A stretch of DNA of 64,000 bases from Gilliamella sp. ESL0405 (GCF_019469205.1 NZ_CP048265.1:372001-436000), one strand, 5' to 3'; positions 47,665-57,409 are shown, counted from the stretch's first letter. The notes: generated from the sequence alone by a model not told the origin. Translations and numbers: made by a program.

Positions 47665-48216
47665 TTAGAGATAAGATGAAATTAGTGCATACAGATTTTG
47701 GTCATAAAAAGTACCGTTTAAATATTCTGCTTGCTTAAGTACTCCCTCGTGCTCAAAGCCACAACGTTTAGCTACCCGATTACTTTTATCATTGGCTACT
47801 GAACATTTGATAACAAAACGTTTAATCATTTTATTCACAGCGTAATATTCGGTTAATGCCAGCGTTGATTGCGTGATAATCCCTTTACCTTGTGCTTGAT
47901 TATCAAGCCAATAGCCAATATAAGCCGTTTTGTTTGCTTTATCAATTTGGTTAAAAGCAATGATACCTACCGGCTTATCTTCAAATAGAATAATGTAGGT
48001 TTTACTGATATCTTGTTGATGCGTAATTAAACTGTCGCTCAAAAATTTTTCAGTGTCAGAACGATTTTTTACCCACTTAGGCCAGGCCATAAATTGGCTA
48101 AAATTATCACGATTGGCATCGATGACTGAGTATAGCGCTGTTGCATAAATTGTATTTGGCGCTGTTAAATATACATTTTGATTGACATAGATAGTATCGG
48201 TGTTTGGGGTTATCAT
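47665..48216 (-). CDS. RimL-like GNAT acetyltransferase
   Basis: N-acetyltransferase of 183 aa. The acetyl-CoA site is the segment IGYWLDNQAQGKGIITQSTLALTEY near residues 95-120, and KRFVIKCSVANDKSNRVAKRCGFEHEGVLKQ is typical of the RimJ/RimL group. Closest in layout to ribosomal-protein-serine acetyltransferase (RimL, YdaF), but substrate is unproven. TGGAATAAATC precedes ATG. It converges with the APC permease. Confidence 0.82.
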   Translation of the reverse strand: MITPNTDTIYVNQNVYLTAPNTIYATALYSVIDANRDNFSQFMAWPKWVKNRSDTEKFLSDSLITHQQDISKTYIILFEDKPVGIIAFNQIDKANKTAYIGYWLDNQAQGKGIITQSTLALTEYYAVNKMIKRFVIKCSVANDKSNRVAKRCGFEHEGVLKQAEYLNGTFYDQNLYALISSYL

Positions 48217-48381
48217 GATTTATTCCATTAAATGCGTTCGGGCTACCCATAGCGTAACTATATTTGTTTATTGCACTTCGGCTAATTTTAGGGAAAAAAT
48301 TGCGATAAATGAGCGTTAAAGTCAGTATACTATCACGCTAAGCGGTTATCATCGATTATTCATTACAGTTTAGTCAATAAT

Positions 48382-48411
48382 AAAATGCCAGACATCTTTG
48401 TCCGGCATTTT
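48382..48411 (-). terminator. Terminator of the ascorbate-type PTS operon
   Basis: AAAATGCC at 48382-48389 pairs with GGCATTTT at 48404-48411 with an inner GAC/GTC and one mismatch. The minus strand continues with ATTATTG. It lies 23 bp after the IIC stop. The rest of 48217-48434 shows no gene. Confidence 0.75.
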
Positions 48412-48434
48412 ATAGGGTTTAGGGTTATTGACTA

Positions 48435-49802
48435 TTATTGGTTTTCATTCTCATCTGTCTTAGTTTTGACAGTGTAGTTGTAAACGACTAACAAAGCAAA
48501 GATAGCAATAATAATCCACATAATGACATCTTTATTAAACCATTTTGCCATATTACCTAAAATAATGCCGACGCCACAAAAATCGACATCAGAAAACGTG
48601 GTATTGGCAAAACCAAGTGATCCTAATACCGGTAATAATACCACCGGTAAAAATGTCACTAATAAACCATTGGCAAATGCGCCAAGCATTGCGCCTCGAC
48701 GCCCACCCATTGCATTACCAAATACGCCAGCAGTTGCACCACAGAAGAAATGTGGAACCACGCCCGGTAAAATGAGCACAGCGTTAAGTTGACCTAGAAC
48801 AAATAATCCGACTAATCCACCTAAAAAGCTGAATAAAAAGCCAATTAATACGGCATTAGGGGCATAAGGGAAGACGACAGGACAATCTAAAGCTGGTTTT
48901 GCATTTGGGACTAACTTTTCAGAAAACCCTGTAAATGCCGGGACAATTTCAGCAAGTATTAAGCGTACACCTTGCAATATAATAAAGACGCCTGCGGCAA
49001 ACGTAATTGCCTCAATAATGGCATAAACTAAATAATTATCACCATTACTTAGATTGGCTTCAATATAGTCCGAACCGGCAAATACTGCCAAAATAAGGTA
49101 GATAATCATCATCGTTAATGAAATTGAAATGGAACTGTCTCGTAGAAAACTTAAGTTTTTCGGTAAGTTCATCTCTTCGGTTGAACGTGACCCTTTTCCT
49201 ACCGCCATGCCAAGCCAGCCAGCTAAAACATAACCTAGTGTACCAAAGTGACCAAATGCGACATCATCATTTCCGGTAATTTTACGCATTTGCGGTTGCG
49301 CTAAAGCGGGGAAAAACGCCATAATCAATCCTAACACTAATGCACCTGTCAAGATTAATTGCCAATCTTTAAACCCTGAAACAGTTAAAATAATACTGAT
49401 CATACAAGCCATATAAAAAGTATGGTGACCGGTTAGAAAGATGAATTTTAAGCGAGTAAAGCGTGCCACAATAATGTTTGCAATCATGCCAAACGCCATA
49501 ATTAGGGCTGTTGCCGTACCATACTCATTTAATGCCATAGAAACAATGGCTTCATTATTTGGAACGATTCCTTGTAGTTTAAACGCTTGTTCAAACATGA
49601 TGCCTAATGGCGTAATTGCGCTGATAAGTACCGTTGCACCGCCACCTAAAACCAAAAAACCTAAAATAGTTTTAATCGTTCCTTTAACCGTATCGGCAAA
49701 TGATTTGCGTTGAGCAAGCAGCCCCACCATAGCAATCAGCCCCACCAATACTGCGGGCACTTTTAAAATATCGACGATAAATTTTATTATTTCTTGAATC
49801 AT
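48435..49802 (-). CDS. ulaA: PTS ascorbate-type transporter IIC (UlaA family)
   Basis: IIC channel of 455 aa with about ten to eleven membrane helices, belonging to the SgaT/UlaA family that carries L-ascorbate in E. coli. Family stretches include VLVGLIAMVGLLAQRKSF, FLTGHHTFYMA and GRRGAMLGAFANGLLVTFLPV. It works with the separate IIB and IIA encoded upstream. No ascorbate catabolic genes (ulaD-G) are in the window, so the substrate stays open. GAGGTGTTGCT precedes ATG. Confidence 0.88.
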   Translation of the reverse strand: MIQEIIKFIVDILKVPAVLVGLIAMVGLLAQRKSFADTVKGTIKTILGFLVLGGGATVLISAITPLGIMFEQAFKLQGIVPNNEAIVSMALNEYGTATALIMAFGMIANIIVARFTRLKFIFLTGHHTFYMACMISIILTVSGFKDWQLILTGALVLGLIMAFFPALAQPQMRKITGNDDVAFGHFGTLGYVLAGWLGMAVGKGSRSTEEMNLPKNLSFLRDSSISISLTMMIIYLILAVFAGSDYIEANLSNGDNYLVYAIIEAITFAAGVFIILQGVRLILAEIVPAFTGFSEKLVPNAKPALDCPVVFPYAPNAVLIGFLFSFLGGLVGLFVLGQLNAVLILPGVVPHFFCGATAGVFGNAMGGRRGAMLGAFANGLLVTFLPVVLLPVLGSLGFANTTFSDVDFCGVGIILGNMAKWFNKDVIMWIIIAIFALLVVYNYTVKTKTDENENQ

Positions 49803-49822
49803 AGCAACACCTCATGATTTGA

Positions 49823-50095
49823 TCATTGCTTAGCGAAATGTTCAACGAGTTTTGCTTCCAAATCGTTGATATCAATAATATTATTTAGTACAACTAATTT
49901 ATCGGCTGGAATACCGGAGCTGGCGGCAAGATCTTTTGTCATCACAAACAGGTCTGCTTGATCTGGCGTTGCCGAAGCAAGATCTGCATGGGTCACTTCT
50001 GCATCAATGTTAAGTTTTTTGAGGACTTTTTTGATATTCATTTCAACCATAAAACTACTACCAAGGCCTGAGCCACAAACTGCCATAATTTTCAT
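49823..50095 (-). CDS. ulaB: PTS ascorbate-type IIB (UlaB family)
   Basis: IIB phosphocarrier of 90 aa (E. coli UlaB 101). The phospho-cysteine is Cys7 in MKIMAVCGSGLGSSFMVEM. It takes phosphate from IIA and passes it to the sugar during IIC transport. The frame is open to 50206, but ATG at 50095 with AAGGATAA upstream fits the family. Confidence 0.88.
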   Translation of the reverse strand: MKIMAVCGSGLGSSFMVEMNIKKVLKKLNIDAEVTHADLASATPDQADLFVMTKDLAASSGIPADKLVVLNNIIDINDLEAKLVEHFAKQ

Positions 50096-50126
50096 ATTGT
50101 TTATCCTTTTACTTATACGTTGGAAA

Positions 50127-50570
50127 TTAATATTGTTTGATAACCGCCAAAATTTCATCACGATTTTGTGCATTGAAAATTTTCTGGATATCGTCAGATT
50201 CGCCAAACAGTGCCGCCAATTGAGTTAACATTTCGATATGGCTGGTACTATCGTTAGCGGCTAATAGAGTGATTAAATAGACTGGATCGTTTTCTTCTGA
50301 ATTAAATTTAACGCCTTGTTTAACCAGTAACATCGATAGGCCTAATTGGTTTACGCCTTGTTCTGGCCTTGCATGAGGCATTGCAATTCCGGGTGCCAAA
50401 ACATAATAAGGCCCTATTGATTTGTGTAGTTCAAAAATAGCCTTAATATAATCTGATGTAATTGTTTTATTCTTTAATAATGGCTCAGCACAAAGTGTTA
50501 TCGCTTCTTGCCAATCTTCGACTGAATCAACAACATTGACTGTTTCATTAGTTAACCATGTACCTAACAT
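50127..50570 (-). CDS. ulaC: PTS ascorbate-type IIA (UlaC family)
   Basis: IIA phosphocarrier of 147 aa in the mannitol/fructose IIA fold. The phospho-histidine is His66 in APGIAMPHARPEQG. It accepts phosphate from HPr. ATG at 50570 has GGAGG upstream. First gene of the IIA-IIB-IIC operon, a different order from E. coli ulaABC. Expression is probably set by the divergent LacI-type regulator and by CRP. Confidence 0.86.
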   Translation of the reverse strand: MLGTWLTNETVNVVDSVEDWQEAITLCAEPLLKNKTITSDYIKAIFELHKSIGPYYVLAPGIAMPHARPEQGVNQLGLSMLLVKQGVKFNSEENDPVYLITLLAANDSTSHIEMLTQLAALFGESDDIQKIFNAQNRDEILAVIKQY

Positions 50571-50661
50571 TTTACCTCCATTAAGACCGTTAATCATTTT
50601 GATAATCGGTTAGAAAATTATCATATTAAGTAATAATAGAAATCAAAAATTGTCAGAAATG

Positions 50662-50675
50662 TGATAGCGCTATCA
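50662..50675. promoter_or_regulatory. LacI-type operator between ulaC and regulator gene
   Basis: TGATAGCGCTATCA is a perfect 14-bp palindrome with a central CG, the typical layout of LacI/GalR-family operators. It lies 92 bp before the PTS operon and 229 bp before the regulator gene. The regulator encoded at 50904 is the likely ligand. Confidence 0.75.
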
Positions 50676-50700
50676 AAGTTAGAAAATTTTTTTTCGATTG

Positions 50701-50716
50701 TGTGACATAGATAACA
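50701..50716. promoter_or_regulatory. CRP-like site between ulaC and regulator gene
   Basis: TGTGACATAGATAACA agrees with TGTGA-N6-TCACA at nine of ten key bases. Its place 131 bp from ulaC and 188 bp from the regulator gene would allow catabolite control. The remaining parts of 50571-50903 are AT-rich and show no gene. Confidence 0.5.
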
Positions 50717-50903
50717 TTTTTAATGTATTAATTCTAAACTATTCCGCTTTGACATACTAGAATTAGAAAAAAGTCATAATTTAGCTATAAACTGCTTGAT
50801 GCATTGTAGATGATTATTGAGTAATCTTCTGTTTTTTACTATCTTTACAGCAAAAATTGTATGCGTAAATGAATATATAAATCAAATTCAATCGGGATGA
50901 AAG

Positions 50904-51932
50904 ATGCAGGATACTAAAAAACGTCGAAATACAGGGCAGATTACTTTATTTGATGTTGCTAAATATGCTGGCGTGGGAACAATGACGGTCTCTCGGGCTT
51001 TACGCACGCCGGAAAGGGTATCAGATAAGCTTCGACATAAAATTCAATTAGCTGTTGAGACATTGGGCTACAAGCCGAATGTCGCCGCCAGTTTATTAGC
51101 ATCAGCCAGCGCCAATCGAGTGATTGCCGTTATTACCACTCGAATTTATGATTATTCCGTAAGAATATTGCTTGATTCGCTACAGACACAGTTAGCTAAA
51201 GAGGGGTATACCACGCTTATCATTGAATCTTATCATTATCATAAACAAGAGTCCCAATTATTAGAGACACTTTATAGCCATAATCTTGAAGCTGTCTTGC
51301 TGTTTTATGTTGAAAATGATGATCTGATAAAAAAAATTGTTCAAAATAAAACAATCACCGTAATGAATATCGGTAAAAAATATGATGAATCAATCGATGT
51401 CGATGTTGGCTATGATGATAGTTTAGCGATGTATAAATTAACAGAGCATGTGATTAATAAAGGGTATCGAAATATTGCCTTACTTTGTGCAAATCAGCAA
51501 TATCATCTATTTCAACAGCGTTTACATGGTTGGCATAAAGCGATGCTCAATTATCACTTGCCGACTCATCGCATCATTCATGCCGCCAAACCAGCGAACT
51601 TTAGTACCGGCGCACAGTTGCTTGCCGATATTTTGTTAAACTGGTCTGAGGTTGATGCGTTAATTTGTACCACCGATGAATTAGCTTGCGGTGTGCTATA
51701 TGAGTGTCAACGGCGACATATTCGAGTTCCTTATCAATTGGCAGTCAGCGGTTTTGGTGATAATGAGTTTAGTGAAGTCTGCTTTCCGCCGTTAACCAGT
51801 GTTGCGTTACCGTCTAAACAAATTGGCGAATACACAGCGGCGTTATTGCTAAATAAATTAAAAAATGGGGAGCCAATTAAATCAGAAAGCACGGAGTTTT
51901 TACCGATTATAAAATCACGAGCTAGTTTGTAA
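50904..51932 (+). CDS. LacI-family transcriptional regulator
   Basis: Repressor of 342 aa. The LacI helix-turn-helix is at residues 15-38 (LFDVAKYAGVGTMTVSRALR), followed by a hinge helix (YKPNVAASLLASASANR) and a periplasmic-binding-like effector domain with AVSGFGDNEFSEVCFPPLTSV near the end. It diverges from the PTS operon and probably controls it through the palindrome at 50662. E. coli ula genes use the DeoR-type UlaR instead. A 3' end fragment of this gene is duplicated at 52859. Confidence 0.88.
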   Translation: MQDTKKRRNTGQITLFDVAKYAGVGTMTVSRALRTPERVSDKLRHKIQLAVETLGYKPNVAASLLASASANRVIAVITTRIYDYSVRILLDSLQTQLAKEGYTTLIIESYHYHKQESQLLETLYSHNLEAVLLFYVENDDLIKKIVQNKTITVMNIGKKYDESIDVDVGYDDSLAMYKLTEHVINKGYRNIALLCANQQYHLFQQRLHGWHKAMLNYHLPTHRIIHAAKPANFSTGAQLLADILLNWSEVDALICTTDELACGVLYECQRRHIRVPYQLAVSGFGDNEFSEVCFPPLTSVALPSKQIGEYTAALLLNKLKNGEPIKSESTEFLPIIKSRASL

Positions 51933-51955
51933 TAAAAAATAATAAAAGAGATAAT

Positions 51956-51986
51956 AAAAAGCCTACTCAATGAGCAGGCTTTTTTT
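51956..51986 (+). terminator. Terminator after the LacI-type gene
   Basis: GCCTACTCA at 51961-51969 pairs with TGAGCAGGC at 51971-51979 with one mismatch; A-run before, T-run after. A near-identical copy is at 53098-53129. Confidence 0.85.
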
Positions 51987-52006
51987 ATATAAAGATAAAT
52001 TATCAG

Positions 52007-52402
52007 CAATATTTTGATGTCCATATTCAAGACGGATCTATTAAGTAAAAGGAATAACACACATGATTATATTTATTTACATTACGTATTACTTTTTCTC
52101 AATTATGCCTATTATGATTTCTTATCGCTTTAGAAAATATACAATAAGTGATTATCACTATAATAAAAAGTTGAAATGGCAAAGGCGCATTATGTTGGTT
52201 TTACATTATATTGCTCTGGTTATCCAAATTATAATTGGATGTGAACTTGAACGTATCGTTCCTTATAATCAAGATTATCGTCCTCTTTTATTATCAGCAT
52301 GTATATTTATAATTATTTATAATTTTTTTTCAATATCCTGGTTAGAAAGCCCAAAAGAGTATTTAAAAAAGAAAAAATGGAAATAATAATAAATTTAGTG
52401 AA
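52007..52402. repeat. Direct repeat unit 1 with small membrane-protein gene
   Basis: About 396 bp that recur at 52472-52867 with an exact offset of 465 bases. The unit starts CAATATTTTG, includes the shared upstream block ending GGAATAACACAC, the 107-codon gene, and ends with TTTAGTGAA, which is also found inside the lacI-type gene at 51768. Confidence 0.85.
52063..52386 (+). CDS. Small membrane protein, copy 1
   Basis: Unrecognised protein of 107 aa with three likely membrane helices, at about residues 3-20, 45-63 and 75-95. A basic and aromatic loop (YRFRKYTISDYHYNKKLKWQ) follows the first helix and the tail is lysine-rich (YLKKKKWK). AAAAGGAATAACACAC precedes ATG. It differs from copy 2 at about a fifth of its residues, mostly in the middle part, while both frames stay intact. 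No known family is evident; it lies downstream of a LacI-type regulator and its terminator. Confidence 0.65.
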   Translation: MIIFIYITYYFFSIMPIMISYRFRKYTISDYHYNKKLKWQRRIMLVLHYIALVIQIIIGCELERIVPYNQDYRPLLLSACIFIIIYNFFSISWLESPKEYLKKKKWK

Positions 52403-52471
52403 ATATGTTAAATAATGTAAATGACCACCTAATTATTCATTGTGTACGCACTAGGGGGGATTACATATCGA

Positions 52472-52867
52472 CAATATTTTGTTGCCAATATTCAAGACGG
52501 ATCTATTAAGTAAAAGGAATAACACACATGATTATATTGATTTACATTGCGTATTACTTTTTCTCAATTTTGCCTATTATTATTACTTATCGCTTTAGAA
52601 AATATACAATAAGTGATTATCATTATAATAAACGTTTGAAATGGCAAAGGCGCATTATGTTGGTTTTACATTATATTGCTTTAGCTGTTCAAATTATAAT
52701 TGTATGTAAACTTAAAATTTTAGTTCGTTCTAATCAAGATTATTATCCTCTTTTATTATCGGGATTTATGTTTCTAATTATTTATAATTTTTTTTCAATA
52801 TCCTGGTTAGAAAGTCCAAAAGAGTATTTAAAAAAGAAAAAATGGAAATAACAATAAATTTAGTGAA
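52472..52867. repeat. Direct repeat unit 2 with small membrane-protein gene
   Basis: Second copy of the 396-bp unit. After TTTAGTGAA the sequence continues as a decayed lacI 3' end, whereas after unit 1 it continues as unrelated AT-rich DNA (52403-52471). Confidence 0.85.
52528..52851 (+). CDS. Small membrane protein, copy 2
   Basis: Paralogue of the gene at 52063, also 107 aa, with the same three hydrophobic segments, the same basic loop and the same C-terminal 20 residues. Most changes are conservative (I/L/V swaps) or lie in the short loop around residues 58-72. The same ribosome binding site and 5' block are present, so expression signals were duplicated too. Function unknown. Confidence 0.65.
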   Translation: MIILIYIAYYFFSILPIIITYRFRKYTISDYHYNKRLKWQRRIMLVLHYIALAVQIIIVCKLKILVRSNQDYYPLLLSGFMFLIIYNFFSISWLESPKEYLKKKKWK

Positions 52868-53034
52868 GTGGGCTTTTCGCCATTAACGAATGTCACATTA
52901 TTTTCAAACAAATTGGAGGATATATGGCGGCTTTAATATTACATAAATTAAATAACAAAACGGATTTGATCGAACCTACATTACTCCAATTAGAGCTGAT
53001 GATTCAAGCTAGAGTGAAGTTTATCGCTATTTAA
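52859..53034 (+). pseudogene. Decayed copy of the LacI-type gene 3' end
   Basis: Translates as FSEVGFSPLTNVTLF, then after a one-base deletion as KQIGGYMAALILHKLNNK and ends IQARVKFIAI before a stop. This matches the end of the intact regulator (FSEVCFPPLTSVALP, KQIGEYTAALLLNKLKN). There is no start or DNA-binding part. The intact counterpart begins at 51768. Confidence 0.85.
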
Positions 53035-53097
53035 GATATATGTTAAATAAAAAAAGAGAATTAATGGGGGTAAATTTTATTATCAAACCCCAGAAAT

Positions 53098-53129
53098 AAA
53101 AAAGCCTACTCAATGAGTAGGCTTTTTTA
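53098..53129. terminator. Terminator copy between lacI remnant and tRNA-Pro
   Basis: GCCTACTCA at 53104-53112 pairs perfectly with TGAGTAGGC at 53114-53122, with A-run before and T-run after. It is the second copy of the terminator at 51956 and can also end the tRNA-Pro transcript from the other strand. Confidence 0.85.
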
Positions 53130-53136
53130 TTAAAAT

Positions 53137-53213
53137 TGGTCGGCGAGAGAGGATTCGAACCTCCGACCCACTGGTCCCAAACCAGTTGCGCTACCAAGCT
53201 GCGCTACTCGCCG
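53137..53213 (-). tRNA. proM: tRNA-Pro (UGG)
   Basis: Full cloverleaf of 77 bases on the minus strand with encoded CCA. The acceptor stem is CGGCGAG with CTCGCCG, the D arm GCGCAGCTTGGTAGCGC, the anticodon stem ACTGG/CCAGT with loop TTTGGGA giving anticodon TGG, and the T arm GGAGGTTCGAATCCTC. It reads CCA proline codons and, by wobble, other CCN codons. Confidence 0.95.
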
Positions 53214-53285
53214 TTAGGATGCGCATAATACTGCGCTAACCTCGATGTGTCAATAGTTACCCCTAAAAATTATGATGATAATTTT

Positions 53286-54431
<1,146 letters not shown>

Positions 54432-54560
54432 TTAACCTCTTGCGACCAAATAAACAGTTTGGCGCTAATTATTGATATAATACGTTATCGTATTATTTTG
54501 CGGTGCGTAGTTTATCGTGCTTAGGTTGAATAAACAATATTTGAAAGGAATTAGACACTT

Positions 54561-55241
54561 TTGAAACCAATAATTTTACTATTTTTATCTTTATTGACGT
54601 TTTTTTTGTTTGGATGCCAATCTGATCAAACTAAATTGCCTAAGATTATTACTGCCGAACAAATTAAGGCATTATCTGAAAATGATATGTTTGCGATAAC
54701 TACACTCGCGTGTATTGAGATAGATGACCGCGCTATTATAGCGGCAGATAATCACAAGTTAACTAAACGATTAAACGCTGTGGCTAAGACCTTACCGCAA
54801 AAAGTCAACAATATTGCATTAAATTACAAGGTTTATATCGACACTCAGCCCAATGCATGGTCAACGGCTAATGGTTGCATCCGGGTGAACAGTGGGTTAA
54901 TGAAATTGTTAGATGATAACGAGTTGCAAGCTGTTTTGGCGCATGAACAAGCGCATGTTGCCCTTAAGCATACCATTAGTTTAATTCGTCAGGCGCCCTA
55001 TATTGAGTTTACTCATAAAGCCAATGAGCTGGTCATTCTTACAAAAGAAGAGACGGCTCAACAGCACGAGATCGAAGCGGATAATTATGCTTTACAGCTA
55101 TTAATAAATGAAAATATAGATCCGCAAGGTTTAGTGAATATGCTTTTAAAGATCCCGTTTCATTCAGTAACCGGATCAATGACTCATCCTTCAAGATCAA
55201 AACGGATAAGTAATATTGTCAATAAGTTAAACGCTAAGTAA
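54561..55241 (+). CDS. M48-family metalloprotease lipoprotein, LoiP-like paralogue
   Basis: Protein of 226 aa with a lipoprotein signal (FFLFGC, Cys19) and an M48 domain. The zinc motif is HEQAH in AVLAHEQAHVALKHT near residue 133, with the third ligand in HEIEADNYALQLL. Likely an outer-membrane lipoprotein protease. It shares the layout and many residues (YKVYI, NAWSTANGCIRVNSGLM) with the gene at 56515. The start codon is TTG, with AAAGGA upstream, an uncommon start. It sits alone between tgt and queA and opposite to both. Confidence 0.82.
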   Translation: MKPIILLFLSLLTFFLFGCQSDQTKLPKIITAEQIKALSENDMFAITTLACIEIDDRAIIAADNHKLTKRLNAVAKTLPQKVNNIALNYKVYIDTQPNAWSTANGCIRVNSGLMKLLDDNELQAVLAHEQAHVALKHTISLIRQAPYIEFTHKANELVILTKEETAQQHEIEADNYALQLLINENIDPQGLVNMLLKIPFHSVTGSMTHPSRSKRISNIVNKLNAK

Positions 55242-55260
55242 GCTGATAGAAAAGTTATCT

Positions 55261-55304
55261 AAATAGCCAACGTGTCTGATTCGAATTGAGACTATTGGCT
55301 ATTT
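55261..55304. terminator. Hairpin between M48 gene and queA
   Basis: AAATAGCCAA at 55261-55270 pairs with TTGGCTATTT at 55295-55304, with an inner GTCT/AGAC pair, between convergent gene ends. Tails are only moderately T-rich. Confidence 0.6.
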
Positions 55305-55319
55305 ACTTAGTGCTGCGCA

Positions 55320-56360
55320 TCACGATTTATTATTGCTTGCATGGATGAACATAGCATCGCCATAACTAAAGAAACGGTACTGCTGGTCAACGGCGTGTTG
55401 ATAGGCGTGCATAGTATTTTGGTATCCGGCAAATGCTGAAACAAGCATAATTAAAGTCGATTCGGGTAGATGAAAGTTAGTAATAAGTGAATCGATGACA
55501 TTAAACTTATAGCCCGGATAAATAAAGATTTGGGTGTCAGCAAAAAATGGCGCAATTTGACCGGTTTTTAGCGCTGCGCTTTCTAATGCTCGAACAGATG
55601 TTGTACCGACTGCAATCACTTTATTGCCCCTTGCTTTACAAGCCAATACCGCATTAACAACCGATTCAGGCACTTCGGCATACTCTGAATGCATAACATG
55701 AGTTTCAATATTTTCAACTCTTACCGGTTGGAAGGTGCCAGCACCGACATGTAAAGTGACAAATTGCATCTCTACGCCTTTTTGCTTTAACTTTTCAAGC
55801 AATGGCTCATCAAAGTGCAGTCCAGCGGTTGGTGCTGCAACGGCTCCGGGCACTTTGTTGTAAACCGTTTGATAAACTGTGCGATCTTGTTCTTCATCAG
55901 GACGATCAATATACGGCGGTAATGGAATATGTCCAATTTTGTTTAAAATTGATAGAACATCATCAGGAAATTGCAATTCAAATAGAGCATCATGTCTTGC
56001 AAGCATGGTGACGCTAACAGATTCATCTTCCCCTAGGATTAATTGTGCTCCCGCTTTAGGCGATTTTGATGCTTTAACATGGGCGAGCGCACGGTTATCA
56101 TCTAAAATTCTTTCTATCAATATTTCGATTTTTCCGCCAGATGCCTTTTTGCCATATATGCGTGCAGGAATCACTTTTGTGTTATTAAAAATAAGTAAAT
56201 CACCGGCATTAATCATATCCGTGATATCCGTAAATACCTTATCTTCAATTTGACCAGTATAACTATCAAGCGATAAAAGGCGACACGCACTTCTGGTTGT
56301 TGCAGGGTGTTTGGCAATCAGTTCTTTGGGCAGGGTAAAATCAAAATCGGATAGTTGCAT
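55320..56360 (-). CDS. queA: tRNA preQ1(34) S-adenosylmethionine ribosyltransferase-isomerase
   Basis: QueA, 346 aa (E. coli 356), moves the ribosyl part of SAM to preQ1 in tRNA to form epoxyqueuosine. [48 protein letters not shown] and [11 protein letters not shown] are family hallmarks. GAGGTACCGACA precedes ATG. It is co-directional with tgt but split from it by the M48 gene, so the usual queA-tgt operon is broken. Confidence 0.96.
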   Translation of the reverse strand: MQLSDFDFTLPKELIAKHPATTRSACRLLSLDSYTGQIEDKVFTDITDMINAGDLLIFNNTKVIPARIYGKKASGGKIEILIERILDDNRALAHVKASKSPKAGAQLILGEDESVSVTMLARHDALFELQFPDDVLSILNKIGHIPLPPYIDRPDEEQDRTVYQTVYNKVPGAVAAPTAGLHFDEPLLEKLKQKGVEMQFVTLHVGAGTFQPVRVENIETHVMHSEYAEVPESVVNAVLACKARGNKVIAVGTTSVRALESAALKTGQIAPFFADTQIFIYPGYKFNVIDSLITNFHLPESTLIMLVSAFAGYQNTMHAYQHAVDQQYRFFSYGDAMFIHASNNKS

Positions 56361-56514
56361 TGTCGGTACCTCAAAAAAAGAGGCATTAGTCTAAATCTCA
56401 AATTGTGACTATTCAAGTAATTATTTGTTGATTATTATGACAATTACGTTAAAATTCTGCAAATCTAACTTAAAGTTAGACAAATGTAATTTACAACAAT
56501 ATAAGGATAAGGTT

Positions 56515-57273
56515 ATGAAAACACATCAAAAAACATTGCTTGTAGCACTTCCTTTAGTAGCAGCAATGTCACTAGTTGGCTGTAAGTCTATGAGTGCTGA
56601 CAGTATCGCTAGTCTCGGCATGAAAGGTTTAAGCGCAGCAACACTTAGTGATGATGATGTCAGAACATTGAGCCAAAAAGGTTGCGCCCAAATGGATGCG
56701 AAAGCTAAAATTGCACCAGCTAAAAGCGCTTATACCAAACGTTTAAATAAAATTGTTAAAGCACTAGGTAACAACGTAAACGGTACGCCAATCAACTATA
56801 AAGTTTATATCACTAAAGATGTAAATGCATGGGCAATGGCTAACGGTTGTGTGCGTGTATACAGTGGTTTAATGGATAAAATGACTGATAACGAAATTCA
56901 AGGCGTATTAGGTCACGAATTAGGTCACGTTGCTTTAGGTCATAGTAAAAAAGCATTACAAGTTGCTTATGCAACAGAAATTGCTCTTGAAGCAGCATCA
57001 GCTTCAGGAAATTCAACTGTAGCAGCAATCTCTCAATCAGAAATTGGTGCTTTAGCTGCAGCTGTAGTTAATTCACAATTCTCACAAAAACAAGAGAAAG
57101 ATGCTGATAATTTTTCATTTGATTATTTAACTGAAAGAAAAATTAACCCAATTGGTCTAGCAACTGCGTTTGAAAAATTAGGTGGTGGTAACGCTTCGAT
57201 TTTAAGTACCCATCCGTCTAATCAAGATCGTATTGATAACATCCGTAATAGAATTGCTAAATCGAAAAAATAA
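56515..57273 (+). CDS. loiP: M48-family metalloprotease LoiP
   Basis: Protein of 252 aa, the same length as E. coli LoiP (YggG), an outer-membrane metalloprotease lipoprotein linked to osmotic stress. The lipoprotein signal ends MSLVGC; the zinc motif is HELGH in GVLGHELGHVALGHSKKAL, with the third ligand in EKDADNFSFDYL. The frame is open to 56425, but ATG at 56515 follows AAGGATAAGGTT and starts a normal signal peptide. It is a paralogue of the gene at 54561. A strong terminator follows. Confidence 0.88.
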   Translation: MKTHQKTLLVALPLVAAMSLVGCKSMSADSIASLGMKGLSAATLSDDDVRTLSQKGCAQMDAKAKIAPAKSAYTKRLNKIVKALGNNVNGTPINYKVYITKDVNAWAMANGCVRVYSGLMDKMTDNEIQGVLGHELGHVALGHSKKALQVAYATEIALEAASASGNSTVAAISQSEIGALAAAVVNSQFSQKQEKDADNFSFDYLTERKINPIGLATAFEKLGGGNASILSTHPSNQDRIDNIRNRIAKSKK

Positions 57274-57292
57274 TTCTTTTTTAGGAATGTAT

Positions 57293-57319
57293 AAAAGCGC
57301 CATATTTGGCGCTTTTTTT
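57293..57319 (+). terminator. Terminator after loiP
   Basis: AAAAGCGCC at 57293-57301 pairs with GGCGCTTTT at 57308-57316 around ATATTT, ending in a T-run. Confidence 0.9.
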
Positions 57320-57409
57320 GTAAAGAAGATACAGATATCGTTTTATAAATTATGGTGAGTCAGGTAAATATCCCCCGGCATTGGGCGAGGGGAACTCATA
57401 GCAACCTTT

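Noticed and set aside
53137-53213. Integrated element at tRNA-Pro
   Set aside because: No integrase and no attachment-site duplication of the tRNA 3' end was seen nearby; the adjacent repeats are a local duplication.
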